The notes under the pieces were generated by a model. That model was not told the origin of the DNA. It saw nothing but the letters and a program-made list of their open reading frames with translations, and did no database searches. A stretch of DNA of 54,557 nt from an uncultured Collinsella sp. (GTDB lineage: Bacteria; Actinomycetota; Coriobacteriia; Coriobacteriales; Coriobacteriaceae), in assembly GCA_900752215.1 (NCBI GenBank), contig CAADUO010000044.1, positions 1 through 54,557 of the forward strand, in the 5' to 3' direction. Both the position numbers and the translations under genes were made by a program. Below, one piece after another: positions 40,491 to 48,720 of this stretch (positions within the stretch are counted from its first letter, which is position 1; the number at the start of each line of letters is the position of its first letter).

Positions 40491-40800
40491 AGCTTCTCCA
40501 ATCGGTTGATGTTCGTGCTGTTTGTTGATGTGTTGGTTGTCGTGAGTGATGTGCTTGCCGTGGGTGATGTGCTGACGTTGGGGTGCTATGCGGTTTTCAA
40601 TGAGCCCGTGAGGCAGTTGCTGCAGGGGCGGGATGGAACGGCCCATGCAAGGCGGAAGGCATCGTGCTCAAAATCGAGACAGCAATGCCTGGGTGCCTCA
40701 CATGTGGCAGTTACCTCATTAAGTTGTCATTGCGTTTGGGGTTGTACTTTGCCGATCTTCTTTCTCTTACACGCTAAAACTCAAACTTCATATGCTCGAT
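40491..40800 (-). other. Leader region of the cassette
   Basis: About 310 bases upstream of the hypothetical gene on the minus strand. It is of lower GC than the neighbourhood. No second gene is supported; the open frame on the plus strand here has no ribosome-binding site and no protein-like composition. Confidence 0.4.
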
Positions 40801-40809
40801 CTACTTAAA

Positions 40810-40823
40810 ACCGCAACGGCGGT
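40810..40823. terminator. Short bidirectional hairpin after an orphan promoter
   Basis: ACCGC and GCGGT pair around AACG, with T runs on both strands (CTTTTAT on plus, TTTTAAG on minus). It lies about 10 bases after the -10 box of the minus-strand tRNA-type promoter. Confidence 0.6.
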
Positions 40824-40831
40824 CTTTTATC

Positions 40832-40870
40832 AACTTATATGTCGGAACGCGTCTTTGCAAGTACTTTTTT
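40832..40870 (-). promoter_or_regulatory. Orphan tRNA-type promoter
   Basis: On the minus strand AAAAAAGTAC precedes TTGCAA (40860-40855), 17 bases, TAAGTT (40837-40832). Layout and upstream sequence match the three tRNA promoters in this window, but no tRNA follows. It may drive the ClpP/VirD4-like cassette, about 340 bases away. Confidence 0.6.
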
Positions 40871-41107
40871 GCGTTTGTTTCAAATGGGGTGGTTTTGCAA
40901 CCGTCACGCGCCACGCTATGCGAACGTGCCCCTTTTCTGTTGTCGGTCGGATACGATGAGTCGCGTGACGTCGTCAGAGGTCGAATTCGACCGCTAACGA
41001 CGTTGTGCAGCTCATCATTTCTGGTCGCAAACAGTAAAGGGGCATGAGGGTGTATTGAGGGGGGGGATGTCTTGCTGTCGGCATCCGCGTGCGGTGCCAT
41101 TCGCTGT
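40871..41107 (+). other. Intergenic region, no gene seen
   Basis: About 240 bases with no supported gene between the orphan promoter and the deoC control region. Confidence 0.4.
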
Positions 41108-41127
41108 CTGTAAATATACGTTTACAG
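41108..41127. promoter_or_regulatory. Perfect palindrome, probable operator of deoC
   Basis: CTGTAAATATACGTTTACAG: 7-bp arms around 6 bases, of the TGTAAA-N6-TTTACA form used by several repressors. It lies 120 bases before deoC. The regulator is unknown. Confidence 0.55.
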
Positions 41128-41188
41128 CTAATTTCATACCACTTGTCGGAATGCGGACGCTGTCCTTGCATGTCGGGCGTACATTGAA

Positions 41189-41212
41189 CGTGGTTTTTCG
41201 CGTGAAACCACG
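41189..41212. promoter_or_regulatory. Inverted repeat in the deoC leader
   Basis: CGTGGTTT (41189-41196) and AAACCACG (41205-41212) are perfect arms around 8 bases, 35 bases before the deoC start. It may be a second operator or an mRNA stem-loop. Confidence 0.5.
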
Positions 41213-41246
41213 AATCGGTTGTCAGTCCTGAACAAGGAGGCCCAGC

Positions 41247-41921
41247 ATGACGCTTGCCAAACCCATCAATAAATACATCGACTATATCGATGCCCCCGAG
41301 GACACGTTTGAGCAGTATGTCGAGAAGGCGTTAAAGTACAACTTTCGCTGCGTATTTGCGAACCTTCAGGAGTACGAGACGGGCCGCGCCATGCTCGAGG
41401 GCTCTGACATCATCCTTGCCGGCGCCATCGACTTTCCCCAGGGCACTATGACGCTTGAGGAGAAGCTTGCGAGGTTTGAGGAATACGCTGCGTGTGGCTT
41501 TACCGAGATTGACTACGTTTTGAATCAGGGGTCGATCGAGAACCGCGATTTTGATGCCATCGAGCGCGAGATGACTACCATTGCTGATTTTTGTCGCGCG
41601 CATGGCATCACTGACAAGGTAATCGTCGAGATGTGCAAGCTGGACGGCGACGACGCCGCCAAGCGCCGTGTATGCGAGATCGCGCTGGAGGCCAAGCCGG
41701 GATTCCTTAAGACATCGACCGGCAGAAGCTTTGGCGGTGCTAAGCTCGAGGACGTGCGGCTGATGCACGAGGTGCTCGGCGATGCCGTGGCAATCAAGGC
41801 GGCGGGCGGTATCCATAATTACGAAGAGGCTTGCGCATTCATCGAGGCCGGCGCCAGCGCGTTAGGTGCATCGGCGGGCATCGCGATCGTCGAGGGCGCA
41901 CCGACGGATGAGCGTCGCTAG
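41247..41921 (+). CDS. deoC: Deoxyribose-phosphate aldolase
   Basis: Class I aldolase of 224 aa splitting 2-deoxyribose-5-phosphate into glyceraldehyde-3-phosphate and acetaldehyde, used in deoxynucleoside catabolism. Active-site residues are Asp89 (TEIDYVLN), the Schiff-base Lys155 (FLKTSTG) and Lys184 (AIKAAGG). ATG 41247 follows AAGGAGG. No other deo gene is adjacent. Two palindromes upstream suggest repressor control. Confidence 0.94.
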   Translation: MTLAKPINKYIDYIDAPEDTFEQYVEKALKYNFRCVFANLQEYETGRAMLEGSDIILAGAIDFPQGTMTLEEKLARFEEYAACGFTEIDYVLNQGSIENRDFDAIEREMTTIADFCRAHGITDKVIVEMCKLDGDDAAKRRVCEIALEAKPGFLKTSTGRSFGGAKLEDVRLMHEVLGDAVAIKAAGGIHNYEEACAFIEAGASALGASAGIAIVEGAPTDERR

Positions 41922-42070
41922 CAGACGTATTTGACCTGAGCGATAAAGCTTCACGACCACACGCCGTTCATGTTCGGGACAATATGACATTTTTCCCGTT
42001 GCAAACGGAGTCGCGGTGGCTGTTCTGTATGATGACTCAGACAAGGTTATTCAATGACAGGGAGGCATAT

Positions 42071-42913
42071 ATGGCAATCAAAGCCATCGCGATGGATATT
42101 GACGGTACGCTCACCAACGACCAGAAAGTGATTAGCCCGCGTACGCGCGAGAAGCTGCTCGCTGCGCAGGAGTCGGGCATTAAGCTCATCTTGGCGTCGG
42201 GCCGTCCCGCATGGGGGCTGCACGCCTTGGCGCAGGAGCTCGACCTTCAAAACCATGACGGTCTGCTGGTGGCCTTTAACGGCGCACACGTCGTCGATGC
42301 CCAGACCGACGAGGTGCTGTTCGATCAGGCTATGCCTGCCGACGAATTGCATCGCCTGATTGATCACCTGCGTAATTTTGACGTGATCCCTATGATTTCG
42401 CTCGGTCGCGATTTGCACGTCGAGGACTCGTACCATTGCATGATTACGCTGCCGGATGGCTCGCAGAAAAACATCGTCAAGTATGAGCGCGACGCGTGCG
42501 ATCTTAAGATTCGCGAGGTGGAGAGCCTGCATGAGGTCGCTGATGCTTATCCCGTGGACAAGCTGCTGACGGCGGGCGACCCGGCCTATCTGCAAGCGCA
42601 TTACGAGGAGATGTACGCGCCCTTTACCCAGACGCTTTCGGGTATGTTTACGGCCGACTGGTACTTTGAGTACACGGCGCCCGGTATTGACAAGGCCCGC
42701 GCGCTCGAGGGTGCCCTGCCCAAGCTCGGCATCGATGCCAGCGAGGTCGTCTCGTTTGGCGACGGCCAGAATGACAAGTCTATGATTGAGTGGGCCGGAA
42801 CCGGTGTTGCCATGGGCAACGCCGTCGATGAGGTCAAGGCTGTGGCCCAGATGGTGACCGCCAATAATAACGAAGACGGCATTGCGGTGGCGCTGGATAA
42901 GCTGCTGGGTTAG
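42071..42913 (+). CDS. Cof-type HAD-IIB phosphatase
   Basis: A 280-aa HAD-superfamily sugar-phosphate phosphatase. Motif I MDIDGTLTN, motif II LASGRPAWG, motif III Lys in GIDKARALE and motif IV FGDGQNDKSMIEWAG; the IIB cap is in the middle. ATG 42071 follows GGGAGG. It resembles the one at 14978 in family but not closely in sequence. The physiological substrate is unknown. Confidence 0.92.
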   Translation: MAIKAIAMDIDGTLTNDQKVISPRTREKLLAAQESGIKLILASGRPAWGLHALAQELDLQNHDGLLVAFNGAHVVDAQTDEVLFDQAMPADELHRLIDHLRNFDVIPMISLGRDLHVEDSYHCMITLPDGSQKNIVKYERDACDLKIREVESLHEVADAYPVDKLLTAGDPAYLQAHYEEMYAPFTQTLSGMFTADWYFEYTAPGIDKARALEGALPKLGIDASEVVSFGDGQNDKSMIEWAGTGVAMGNAVDEVKAVAQMVTANNNEDGIAVALDKLLG

Positions 42914-42976
42914 AATCGCCGATAGTGCATGGCTCGGGCGTCCGCTTGCGGGCGCCCTTTTGTTAGGGAGGGTGCC

Positions 42977-43636
42977 GTGTCCGCATTTCCGTTCGACGCC
43001 GTTATCTTTGACATGGACGGCGTGATTGTCGATACCGAGTATTACTACCTGGGCGAGACTGCCGCGTTTGCCAAGGAGCTTGGGCTTAACCTGACTCAAG
43101 AGGAGTTGAATGGGCAGGTCGGTACTTCGCACCAGTTCTTCCTGCATATGCTGGTCGATTGGTTTGAGCGCGCCGGTAAGGGGCATTTCACTGGCGAGGA
43201 AGCGTTGGCCCGTTGGAACGAGTGGGCGCATAAGCGTCCGCGCGACTATCAGGCTTTGATTAACCCAGGCGCCGTGGATACGATTCGAGAGCTGCCGCGC
43301 CGTGGCGTTCGCGTGGCGCTTGCCAGCTCGTCTCCCATGGATAGCATCGAGGAAGTGCTCAACGCATGCGGGCTGTCGGATGCCTTTGAGTATGTGGTGA
43401 GCGGCGAGCAGTTTAAGGAGAGCAAGCCCGAGCCCGACATCTACCTGCATGCGCTGGACCTGCTGGGGCTGCCCGCGAATCGCTGCTGCTGCGTCGAGGA
43501 TTCGGTGCCTGGCATCACTGCCGGCAAGCGAGCCGGCCTGACAGTCATTGCCAAGCGCGAGGAGCGCTTTGGCTTTAGCCAGGATGCCGCGGACAAGATT
43601 ATCGACCAGCTGCCGGAACTGCTCACGCTTTCTTAG
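42977..43636 (+). CDS. HAD-IA phosphatase / beta-phosphoglucomutase-like
   Basis: A 219-aa HAD subfamily IA protein with a helical cap. Motif I is FDMDGVIVDTE, motif II LASSSPM, motif III Lys in KESKPEPDIYL and motif IV VEDSVPGITAGKRAG. The DGVIxDTE and KPxPD pattern fits phosphosugar phosphatases and beta-phosphoglucomutases, which cannot be told apart here. GTG 42977 follows GGGAGG at 5 bases; the frame extends to 42929 without homology. It is 63 bases downstream of another HAD gene, probably in one transcript. Confidence 0.9.
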   Translation: MSAFPFDAVIFDMDGVIVDTEYYYLGETAAFAKELGLNLTQEELNGQVGTSHQFFLHMLVDWFERAGKGHFTGEEALARWNEWAHKRPRDYQALINPGAVDTIRELPRRGVRVALASSSPMDSIEEVLNACGLSDAFEYVVSGEQFKESKPEPDIYLHALDLLGLPANRCCCVEDSVPGITAGKRAGLTVIAKREERFGFSQDAADKIIDQLPELLTLS

Positions 43637-43786
43637 GATCGCGGTAGTTGCGCGTTTTTCGGGTCTGATGAGTAAATAGCTAACATTTTGGTGCGACACC
43701 TAGCATACTTTAAGCTAATGCGGGCTTAAGGGCTTGCTGAATGCCCTTGGGCCCGCTTTAGACTTAATTGTGCTGGGAGAGGGTAT

Positions 43787-44530
43787 ATGCCACCGACTGA
43801 AGGGCCAACTGACGGTAAAGCAGCGATACCGCTGTACCAACAGGTCATTGATATCATTAAAAACGAAATCAACTCCGGCGCCTACAAGGCAGGCGCGCGG
43901 ATACCCAACGAATTCGAATTGGCTGAGAGCTATAAAGTTGGCCGCGTTACCGTGCGACGCGCTATTGAGGAGCTCGTCCAGCAGGGCTATCTAACGAAGC
44001 GACAGGGGAAAGGCACGTTTGTCAATGCCCCCAAGCTCAAGCGCAAGATTCGCCAGAAGGATGACGTCCAGAGTTTTTCGGACGCATGCCGCGTTAACGG
44101 AATGGAACCGGGGGCGTGTGTCATTTCGAGAAAGATACTGCCGGCGGATTCCACCGAAGCACAGTTCTTTGGTGTTCCCGTTGGAACTGACTTGATTTGC
44201 GTTGAGCGCGTGCGCACTGCCGATGGCGTCCCTGTCATGCTCGAGAACAACATATATGTTTACGAGGACAACGCCTATCTATCAACGGCACCTCTATCTA
44301 ACCAATCCATTTTTGAGTTCGTGCGCAACCGGACGGGCCGCACGCCCGCGTTTACCGACCCGTGCACGCTCGAGATCGCGTGCGCGTCGCCCGAGGTCGC
44401 TCGACTGTTGGCAGTTCCCGTTGGCGAACCCTTGTTTTATATGGAAGCCTTCTTTTTCGATGAGCAGCGGCGGCCGTTTATCATCGGTCGTCAGCGGATC
44501 ATTGGGTCTCGCTACGTTTTTGACATCTAG
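43787..44530 (+). CDS. GntR/HutC-family regulator
   Basis: A 247-aa repressor with an N-terminal GntR winged helix (about 13-80, IPLYQQVIDIIKNEINSGAYKAG... and VGRVTVRRAIEEL) and a C-terminal UTRA ligand domain (about 95-245). HutC-type members sense phosphosugars or amino-acid-like ligands. ATG 43787 follows GGAGAGGG. It precedes the transporter/frl-like operon on the same strand. It is the likely local regulator, perhaps acting at the CTATG/CATAG repeat at 44668; ligand unknown, plausibly a fructosamine phosphate. Confidence 0.9.
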   Translation: MPPTEGPTDGKAAIPLYQQVIDIIKNEINSGAYKAGARIPNEFELAESYKVGRVTVRRAIEELVQQGYLTKRQGKGTFVNAPKLKRKIRQKDDVQSFSDACRVNGMEPGACVISRKILPADSTEAQFFGVPVGTDLICVERVRTADGVPVMLENNIYVYEDNAYLSTAPLSNQSIFEFVRNRTGRTPAFTDPCTLEIACASPEVARLLAVPVGEPLFYMEAFFFDEQRRPFIIGRQRIIGSRYVFDI

Positions 44531-44540
44531 GACATTGCGA

Positions 44541-44580
44541 ATGGAAACGCCCGGTGGATTATCTCACCGGGCGTTTCCAT
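44541..44580. terminator. Perfect 16-bp hairpin after the GntR gene
   Basis: ATGGAAACGCCCGGTG and CACCGGGCGTTTCCAT are exact inverted copies around 8 bases. No T run follows, apart from GTTT inside the arm. It separates the regulator from the operon. Confidence 0.7.
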
Positions 44581-44640
44581 ACCGTTCACGGCGCGAACGC
44601 AACCGTTCAACCGCGTCGCGGCAATCAGTTTGAAATTATC

Positions 44641-44669
44641 TTGATGATGGGAAAAGCTGCTGGTAATCT
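44641..44669 (+). promoter_or_regulatory. Promoter of the fructosamine-type operon
   Basis: TTGATG (44641-44646), 17 bases, TAATCT (44664-44669), 80 bases before the YfcC-like gene. Confidence 0.55.
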
Positions 44670-44683
44670 ATGGAACGTCATAG
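44668..44683. promoter_or_regulatory. Candidate GntR operator
   Basis: CTATG-GAACGT-CATAG, overlapping the end of the -10 box and the start point. Position and symmetry fit repression by the adjacent GntR protein. Confidence 0.5.
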
Positions 44684-44748
44684 AACGTTTGCCTTGCGCA
44701 GGCGTTGAAGCGAGATGTGATGCAGTCTCGAGTTCTTTGGAGGTATCT

Positions 44749-46212
44749 ATGTCAGATACGAAGGCGAAGAAGACAAACAGACGTTTTAAGTTCAAATTAC
44801 CGCATGTCTATACGATCATGTTCTTGCTGATCGTTGTCTTTGCGGTCCTGACTTGGATCGTTCCCTCTGGTCAGTATCAGCGCAAGACGATTTCGACAGC
44901 GGCGGGCGAGCGTGAAGTCGCCGTTGCTGGAACCTATGAACAGGTCGATAAGAACTACACCGATTCCGAGACCGGCGAGACCATCAATCTGGGCCAGGAT
45001 ATCTTTGCGGTCCTGCAAGCGCCTACTAAGGGCATCCAGGAGGCTGCCGACGTCGTTGCGTTCGTCTTATTGATTGGCGGATCGTTCGCAGTCATCACCA
45101 AGACCAACGCTTTGAATGCCGGCATGAGCCGTGTGATTAAAAAGCTCAAGAACAAGGACATCCTCATCATTCCCATCACGATGACGTTGCTGTCCATTTG
45201 CGGCACTACGTTTGGTATGTCTGAGGAAGCCCTGCCGTTCTATGCCATCTTCATTCCCATCATGATGGGTATCGGGTATGACTCGATGACGGCGTTTATC
45301 ATCTGCTTCCTTGGTCCTAACCTGGGATATTGTGCTTCGACCATCGACCCGTTTAATGTTTTGATCGCCCAAGGCATCATTGGTATCGAGGGCAATCCTC
45401 AGCTGTGGCTGCGCGCCGTTTCTTGGGTCATCTTCACTGCCGTCGGTATCGCGTGGGCCATGCGCTATGCCATGCGTGTCAAGAAAAACCCCGAGTCGTC
45501 CATTACGTACGAGGACGACAAGCTCAAGCGTGTTGAGTTTTCCGTGACCGATGCCTCCATCGAGGAAGAGTTCACTACCCGTCAGAAGCTCGTGCTTATC
45601 GATTTTGCCTGCGGTATGGGCATTATCGTCTGGGGTCTTGTTACCCAGGGCTGGTACATGAATGAGATTTCCGCCGTGTTCCTTGGTATGGGCTTGCTTG
45701 CCGGTATCCTGGGCGGCCTTGACCAGCAGACGATCGCCGAGGAGTTCGTTAAAGGCATTGCCGACTTTGCGTACGCCGCCATCGTCATCGGCATCGCTCG
45801 CGGCATCTTGGTCATTGCAGAGGGTGGCATGATCATCGACACCATCCTCCAGGCGCTCGCTACTGCACTGGCCGGTGCACCTGCCGCCGTCTACACCACG
45901 TTTATGTATATCGTCCTTGGCCTGCTCTCTTTGCTGGTTCCCTCGAGCTCTGGACTTGCGGCGCTCACCATGCCCGTCATGGGTCCGCTGACCGAGCTTA
46001 TGGGCCTCAATCCCGAAGCCGCCGTTACCGCGCTCCAGTTTGCTAATCAGACCATCAACACCATCAGTCCCGTGGCGGGCATGACGGTTGCCGGTCTTGC
46101 CGTGGCAAAGATCTCGTTTGGTCAATGGTGGAAGACCATTTGGAAGTTCTTCATTTTTATGGTCGTCTTTGGCCTGATCGTAACGGCAATCTCTGGCATG
46201 CTTCCGGTGTAG
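44749..46212 (+). CDS. YfcC-family transporter
   Basis: An inner-membrane secondary carrier of 487 aa of the YfcC/DcuC-like superfamily, with about 12 hydrophobic segments. The first is YTIMFLLIVVFAVLTWIVP; PSSSGLAALTMPVMGP and TINTISPVAGMT are the conserved re-entrant regions. Family members move dicarboxylates, basic amino acids or similar anions. Here it is first in an operon of frl-like genes, so an Amadori compound or its amino-acid partner is the probable cargo. ATG 44749 follows TTGGAGG. FraA of the Salmonella fructose-asparagine locus is also a Dcu-type carrier, which supports this. Confidence 0.88.
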   Translation: MSDTKAKKTNRRFKFKLPHVYTIMFLLIVVFAVLTWIVPSGQYQRKTISTAAGEREVAVAGTYEQVDKNYTDSETGETINLGQDIFAVLQAPTKGIQEAADVVAFVLLIGGSFAVITKTNALNAGMSRVIKKLKNKDILIIPITMTLLSICGTTFGMSEEALPFYAIFIPIMMGIGYDSMTAFIICFLGPNLGYCASTIDPFNVLIAQGIIGIEGNPQLWLRAVSWVIFTAVGIAWAMRYAMRVKKNPESSITYEDDKLKRVEFSVTDASIEEEFTTRQKLVLIDFACGMGIIVWGLVTQGWYMNEISAVFLGMGLLAGILGGLDQQTIAEEFVKGIADFAYAAIVIGIARGILVIAEGGMIIDTILQALATALAGAPAAVYTTFMYIVLGLLSLLVPSSSGLAALTMPVMGPLTELMGLNPEAAVTALQFANQTINTISPVAGMTVAGLAVAKISFGQWWKTIWKFFIFMVVFGLIVTAISGMLPV

Positions 46213-46221
46213 GTGGTTGTG

Positions 46222-47805
46222 ATGTCTGATCGTTTAACGGTCCTGACGTCTAAGAGCGTCTTTACCGGTACGGGGGACCTGCCGTTTGAAGGTTTCGTAG
46301 CGGTCCGTGGCAATCGAATTGAGGCGGTTGGCACCAAGTGTGAGGTGGCTTCGTATTTGACCCAGGCGGACGAGGTAGTTGATCTGGGCGACCGCACCGT
46401 CATGCCTGGTCTGATCGATGTACATACCTTCTATACAGGCTGGGCGCTGCGGACGTTGGGGTCTGATCTGTCCGGCATCGATGATGCCAAAGAGGCCGTG
46501 TCGCTCTTGCGTGCATGGAAAGAAGATCATCCGGATTGCGCGGCGGCTTTTGGCCACAACCTATCCGAAACGTTGGCATCGGATGCCGAGAACGCAAATA
46601 CGGCAGCTGTGTTTGACGAGTTTTTTGGTGATATCCCTGTCGTCTGCTTTACACCGGGCGCGGAGACCTGCGTTCTCAATGCTGCCGCCAGTGCGCGATA
46701 CGGTTTTACACCGCAGGCGTGCTATGCCGAGAAGATCTGGCGCATGATGAGCGATTTCCTCGCGTTGCCCGAGGTGCGCGCGGGGTATTCGGACTACATG
46801 AGCATGCTTAACGAGCGCGGCGTTACCGCCATCAAGGAGATGGCGTTTGATGACTACTACGGCTTTGCCGACGAAATGGCTCGCCGTGAGGAATCTGGCG
46901 AGCTGACGGTTCGCGTCTCTATGATGTCGCAGCCGGTGGGCGCTGGTGCAAATCTGGCATATGCTCGCGAGGCACGAGAGCGCTTCCGGGGACCGTTCGT
47001 TCGTTTTTCTGGCTTCAACCGTATGACCGATCGCGGCGTATGGGCGGGGCTTGCCGAGATGATTGACCCCTATGAGGATACGGCCGATGCGGGCGCTGCC
47101 GGCAAGACGGTCGTCGAGGAGCCAGAGTGGGATCTGATTGAAAGCGAGCTGCGTGCAATTGATGCTGACGGCTTCCGATATTCCTTGCATTGCCAGGGTG
47201 ATGGCGCCGTTCGTCGCACCGTGGCGCTCTATGCCTCGCTGCCTCGAGACGAGCATGGACGGATGCTTCGCCGCCATGCGATTACCGATCTCGAGAACTC
47301 TGACCCGACCGATCTTGTCGAGTTTGGCAAGTTAGGTGGAATTTGCGAGGTCTATCCGCAGATTCTGACGCTGGACCGGCGCGAGGATTGCCTGTCGATG
47401 ATGCGTCGACAAATTGGCGAGACGCGACTTTTGCACAGCTGGAATCGCCGCGGCATGGAAGATTCCGGATGCACGGTGTGCTGTGGAACGGATTTGCCGC
47501 TGTTGATTCCGAGCCTGGGCGAGTCAATCTACGGCGCGTGCGGCGGATTCTTCGCCGACGGACTGCCCGTGAATGAGGTCAACACGCTGACGCTTGTCGA
47601 GCTCTTGCGCGCTTGGACTGCCGGGGGCGCGTACGATCTGATGCGCGAAGATGAGCTGGGTACGCTCGAGGTCGGCAAGCTTGCCGATATCTGCGTGCTC
47701 GATCGGGATGTGTTTGACCTCGATTATCGCGACGCACGCGATCTTGCGGTTGATATGACGATGTCGGACGGACAAATCGTGTTCGATCGAAATAAGGAGG
47801 CATAA
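46222..47805 (+). CDS. Amidohydrolase 3 (YtcJ-like) with altered metal motif
   Basis: A 527-aa amidohydrolase-superfamily protein, YtcJ/NfdA-like. Motifs are MPGLIDVHTFYTG (61-73), SLHCQGDGAVRR, RRHAITDLE and CCGTDLPLL. The first metal motif, normally His-x-His, reads His68-Thr-Phe70, so one ligand is replaced. The enzyme may work with a single metal or be inactive. ATG 46222 has AGGTGG upstream; its gene follows the transporter within 10 bases. It probably hydrolyses an acyl or amide bond on the imported compound before the kinase and deglycase act, which is inference. Confidence 0.85.
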   Translation: MSDRLTVLTSKSVFTGTGDLPFEGFVAVRGNRIEAVGTKCEVASYLTQADEVVDLGDRTVMPGLIDVHTFYTGWALRTLGSDLSGIDDAKEAVSLLRAWKEDHPDCAAAFGHNLSETLASDAENANTAAVFDEFFGDIPVVCFTPGAETCVLNAAASARYGFTPQACYAEKIWRMMSDFLALPEVRAGYSDYMSMLNERGVTAIKEMAFDDYYGFADEMARREESGELTVRVSMMSQPVGAGANLAYAREARERFRGPFVRFSGFNRMTDRGVWAGLAEMIDPYEDTADAGAAGKTVVEEPEWDLIESELRAIDADGFRYSLHCQGDGAVRRTVALYASLPRDEHGRMLRRHAITDLENSDPTDLVEFGKLGGICEVYPQILTLDRREDCLSMMRRQIGETRLLHSWNRRGMEDSGCTVCCGTDLPLLIPSLGESIYGACGGFFADGLPVNEVNTLTLVELLRAWTAGGAYDLMREDELGTLEVGKLADICVLDRDVFDLDYRDARDLAVDMTMSDGQIVFDRNKEA

Positions 47806-47806
47806 G

Positions 47807-48658
47807 ATGTCTGAATCCAAGCCGACGCTGCGCCGCGAACAGATTGCGGGCATGAATATCCACTACATCATGTGGTCGCTCGATTACTTCCTTGATGTGC
47901 AGCAGCGTTTGGGCTTTGAGTCCATTGAGCTGTGGTGCGCAGAGCCGCATGTGACGCTCGACCATACGGGCTACTTTGAGGCTGAGGTCCTGGCGAAAAA
48001 GGCTGCAGACCGTGGGCTTAGGTATCGTACTCTGTGCCCCGAGAATGTTGTCTATCCTTGGCAGTACTGCGCACGCAAGCCGCTGCATGAACAGCGCAGC
48101 CTGGCGTACTTTAAGCACGGCATTGAGCTTGCCGAGGTACTTGGGTGCGACCGTATGTCCGTCAACTCGGGCTGGGGCGACTGGGACGAGGACCGCGAGG
48201 AAGCCTGGAAGCGCAGCCGCGAGCACTTGTCCATTCTGGCGGAGTATGCCGGCGAGCACGGTCTGGTGCTTACGATGGAAAGCCTGCGTCCCGAGGAGAG
48301 CAACCTTGTGACGACGGTTTCCGATGCGAAGCGCATGATTGACGAGGTCGCGAGCCCGTATTTACAGCCCATGGTTGATACAACCGCGATGGGCGTTGCT
48401 GGCGAGACGCTCGAGGACTGGTTTGCCACCTTTGGTGATGGGGCAATTCACGAGATGCACTTTATCGACGGTGACCCGTATGGCCATCTGGTGTGGGGCG
48501 ATGGCAAGCACGATATGGACGCCTTCGTTGCCACACTCAACGTCCATGGTTTCGACGGCATGCTGGGCCAGGAAATTACGGACGGCCGTTACTACGATGA
48601 CCCGGCGGCGGCTGATGCCAAGAACATGGCCGCATTCGAGAAATATCTGATTGACTAA
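47807..48658 (+). CDS. FrlC-like sugar-phosphate isomerase/epimerase
   Basis: A 283-aa TIM-barrel AP-endonuclease-2-like protein. It resembles FrlC, the fructoselysine/psicoselysine 3-epimerase: GFESIELWCAEPH, SVNSGWGDWDEDREEAWKR, VLTMESLRP with the metal Glu, MVDTTAM and IHEMHFIDGDPYGHL with metal His and Asp. ATG 47807 follows AAGGAGG, one base after the amidohydrolase stop. Its neighbours are SIS deglycase and PfkB kinase genes, the same trio as in frl loci. The exact sugar isomerised is not known. Confidence 0.82.
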   Translation: MSESKPTLRREQIAGMNIHYIMWSLDYFLDVQQRLGFESIELWCAEPHVTLDHTGYFEAEVLAKKAADRGLRYRTLCPENVVYPWQYCARKPLHEQRSLAYFKHGIELAEVLGCDRMSVNSGWGDWDEDREEAWKRSREHLSILAEYAGEHGLVLTMESLRPEESNLVTTVSDAKRMIDEVASPYLQPMVDTTAMGVAGETLEDWFATFGDGAIHEMHFIDGDPYGHLVWGDGKHDMDAFVATLNVHGFDGMLGQEITDGRYYDDPAAADAKNMAAFEKYLID

Positions 48659-48720
48659 AACAACTATCGGCCACGCAACCAACGTCATTGATTGCGGCCC
48701 AAACAAGAAAGGAACTGGAT

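Noticed and set aside
40476..40808. Plus-strand frame of 110 codons between the cassette and deoC
   Set aside because: No ribosome-binding site, no homology, Val/Cys-rich composition typical of an antisense leader region.
37500..41000. Complete integrative conjugative element
   Set aside because: No integrase, relaxase, VirB4 or attachment repeats are visible, so only the three-gene cassette is called.
42047..43699. Minus-strand open frame of 550 codons opposite the two HAD genes
   Set aside because: Both HAD genes have clear motifs and ribosome-binding sites on the plus strand; the antisense frame has no protein-like features.
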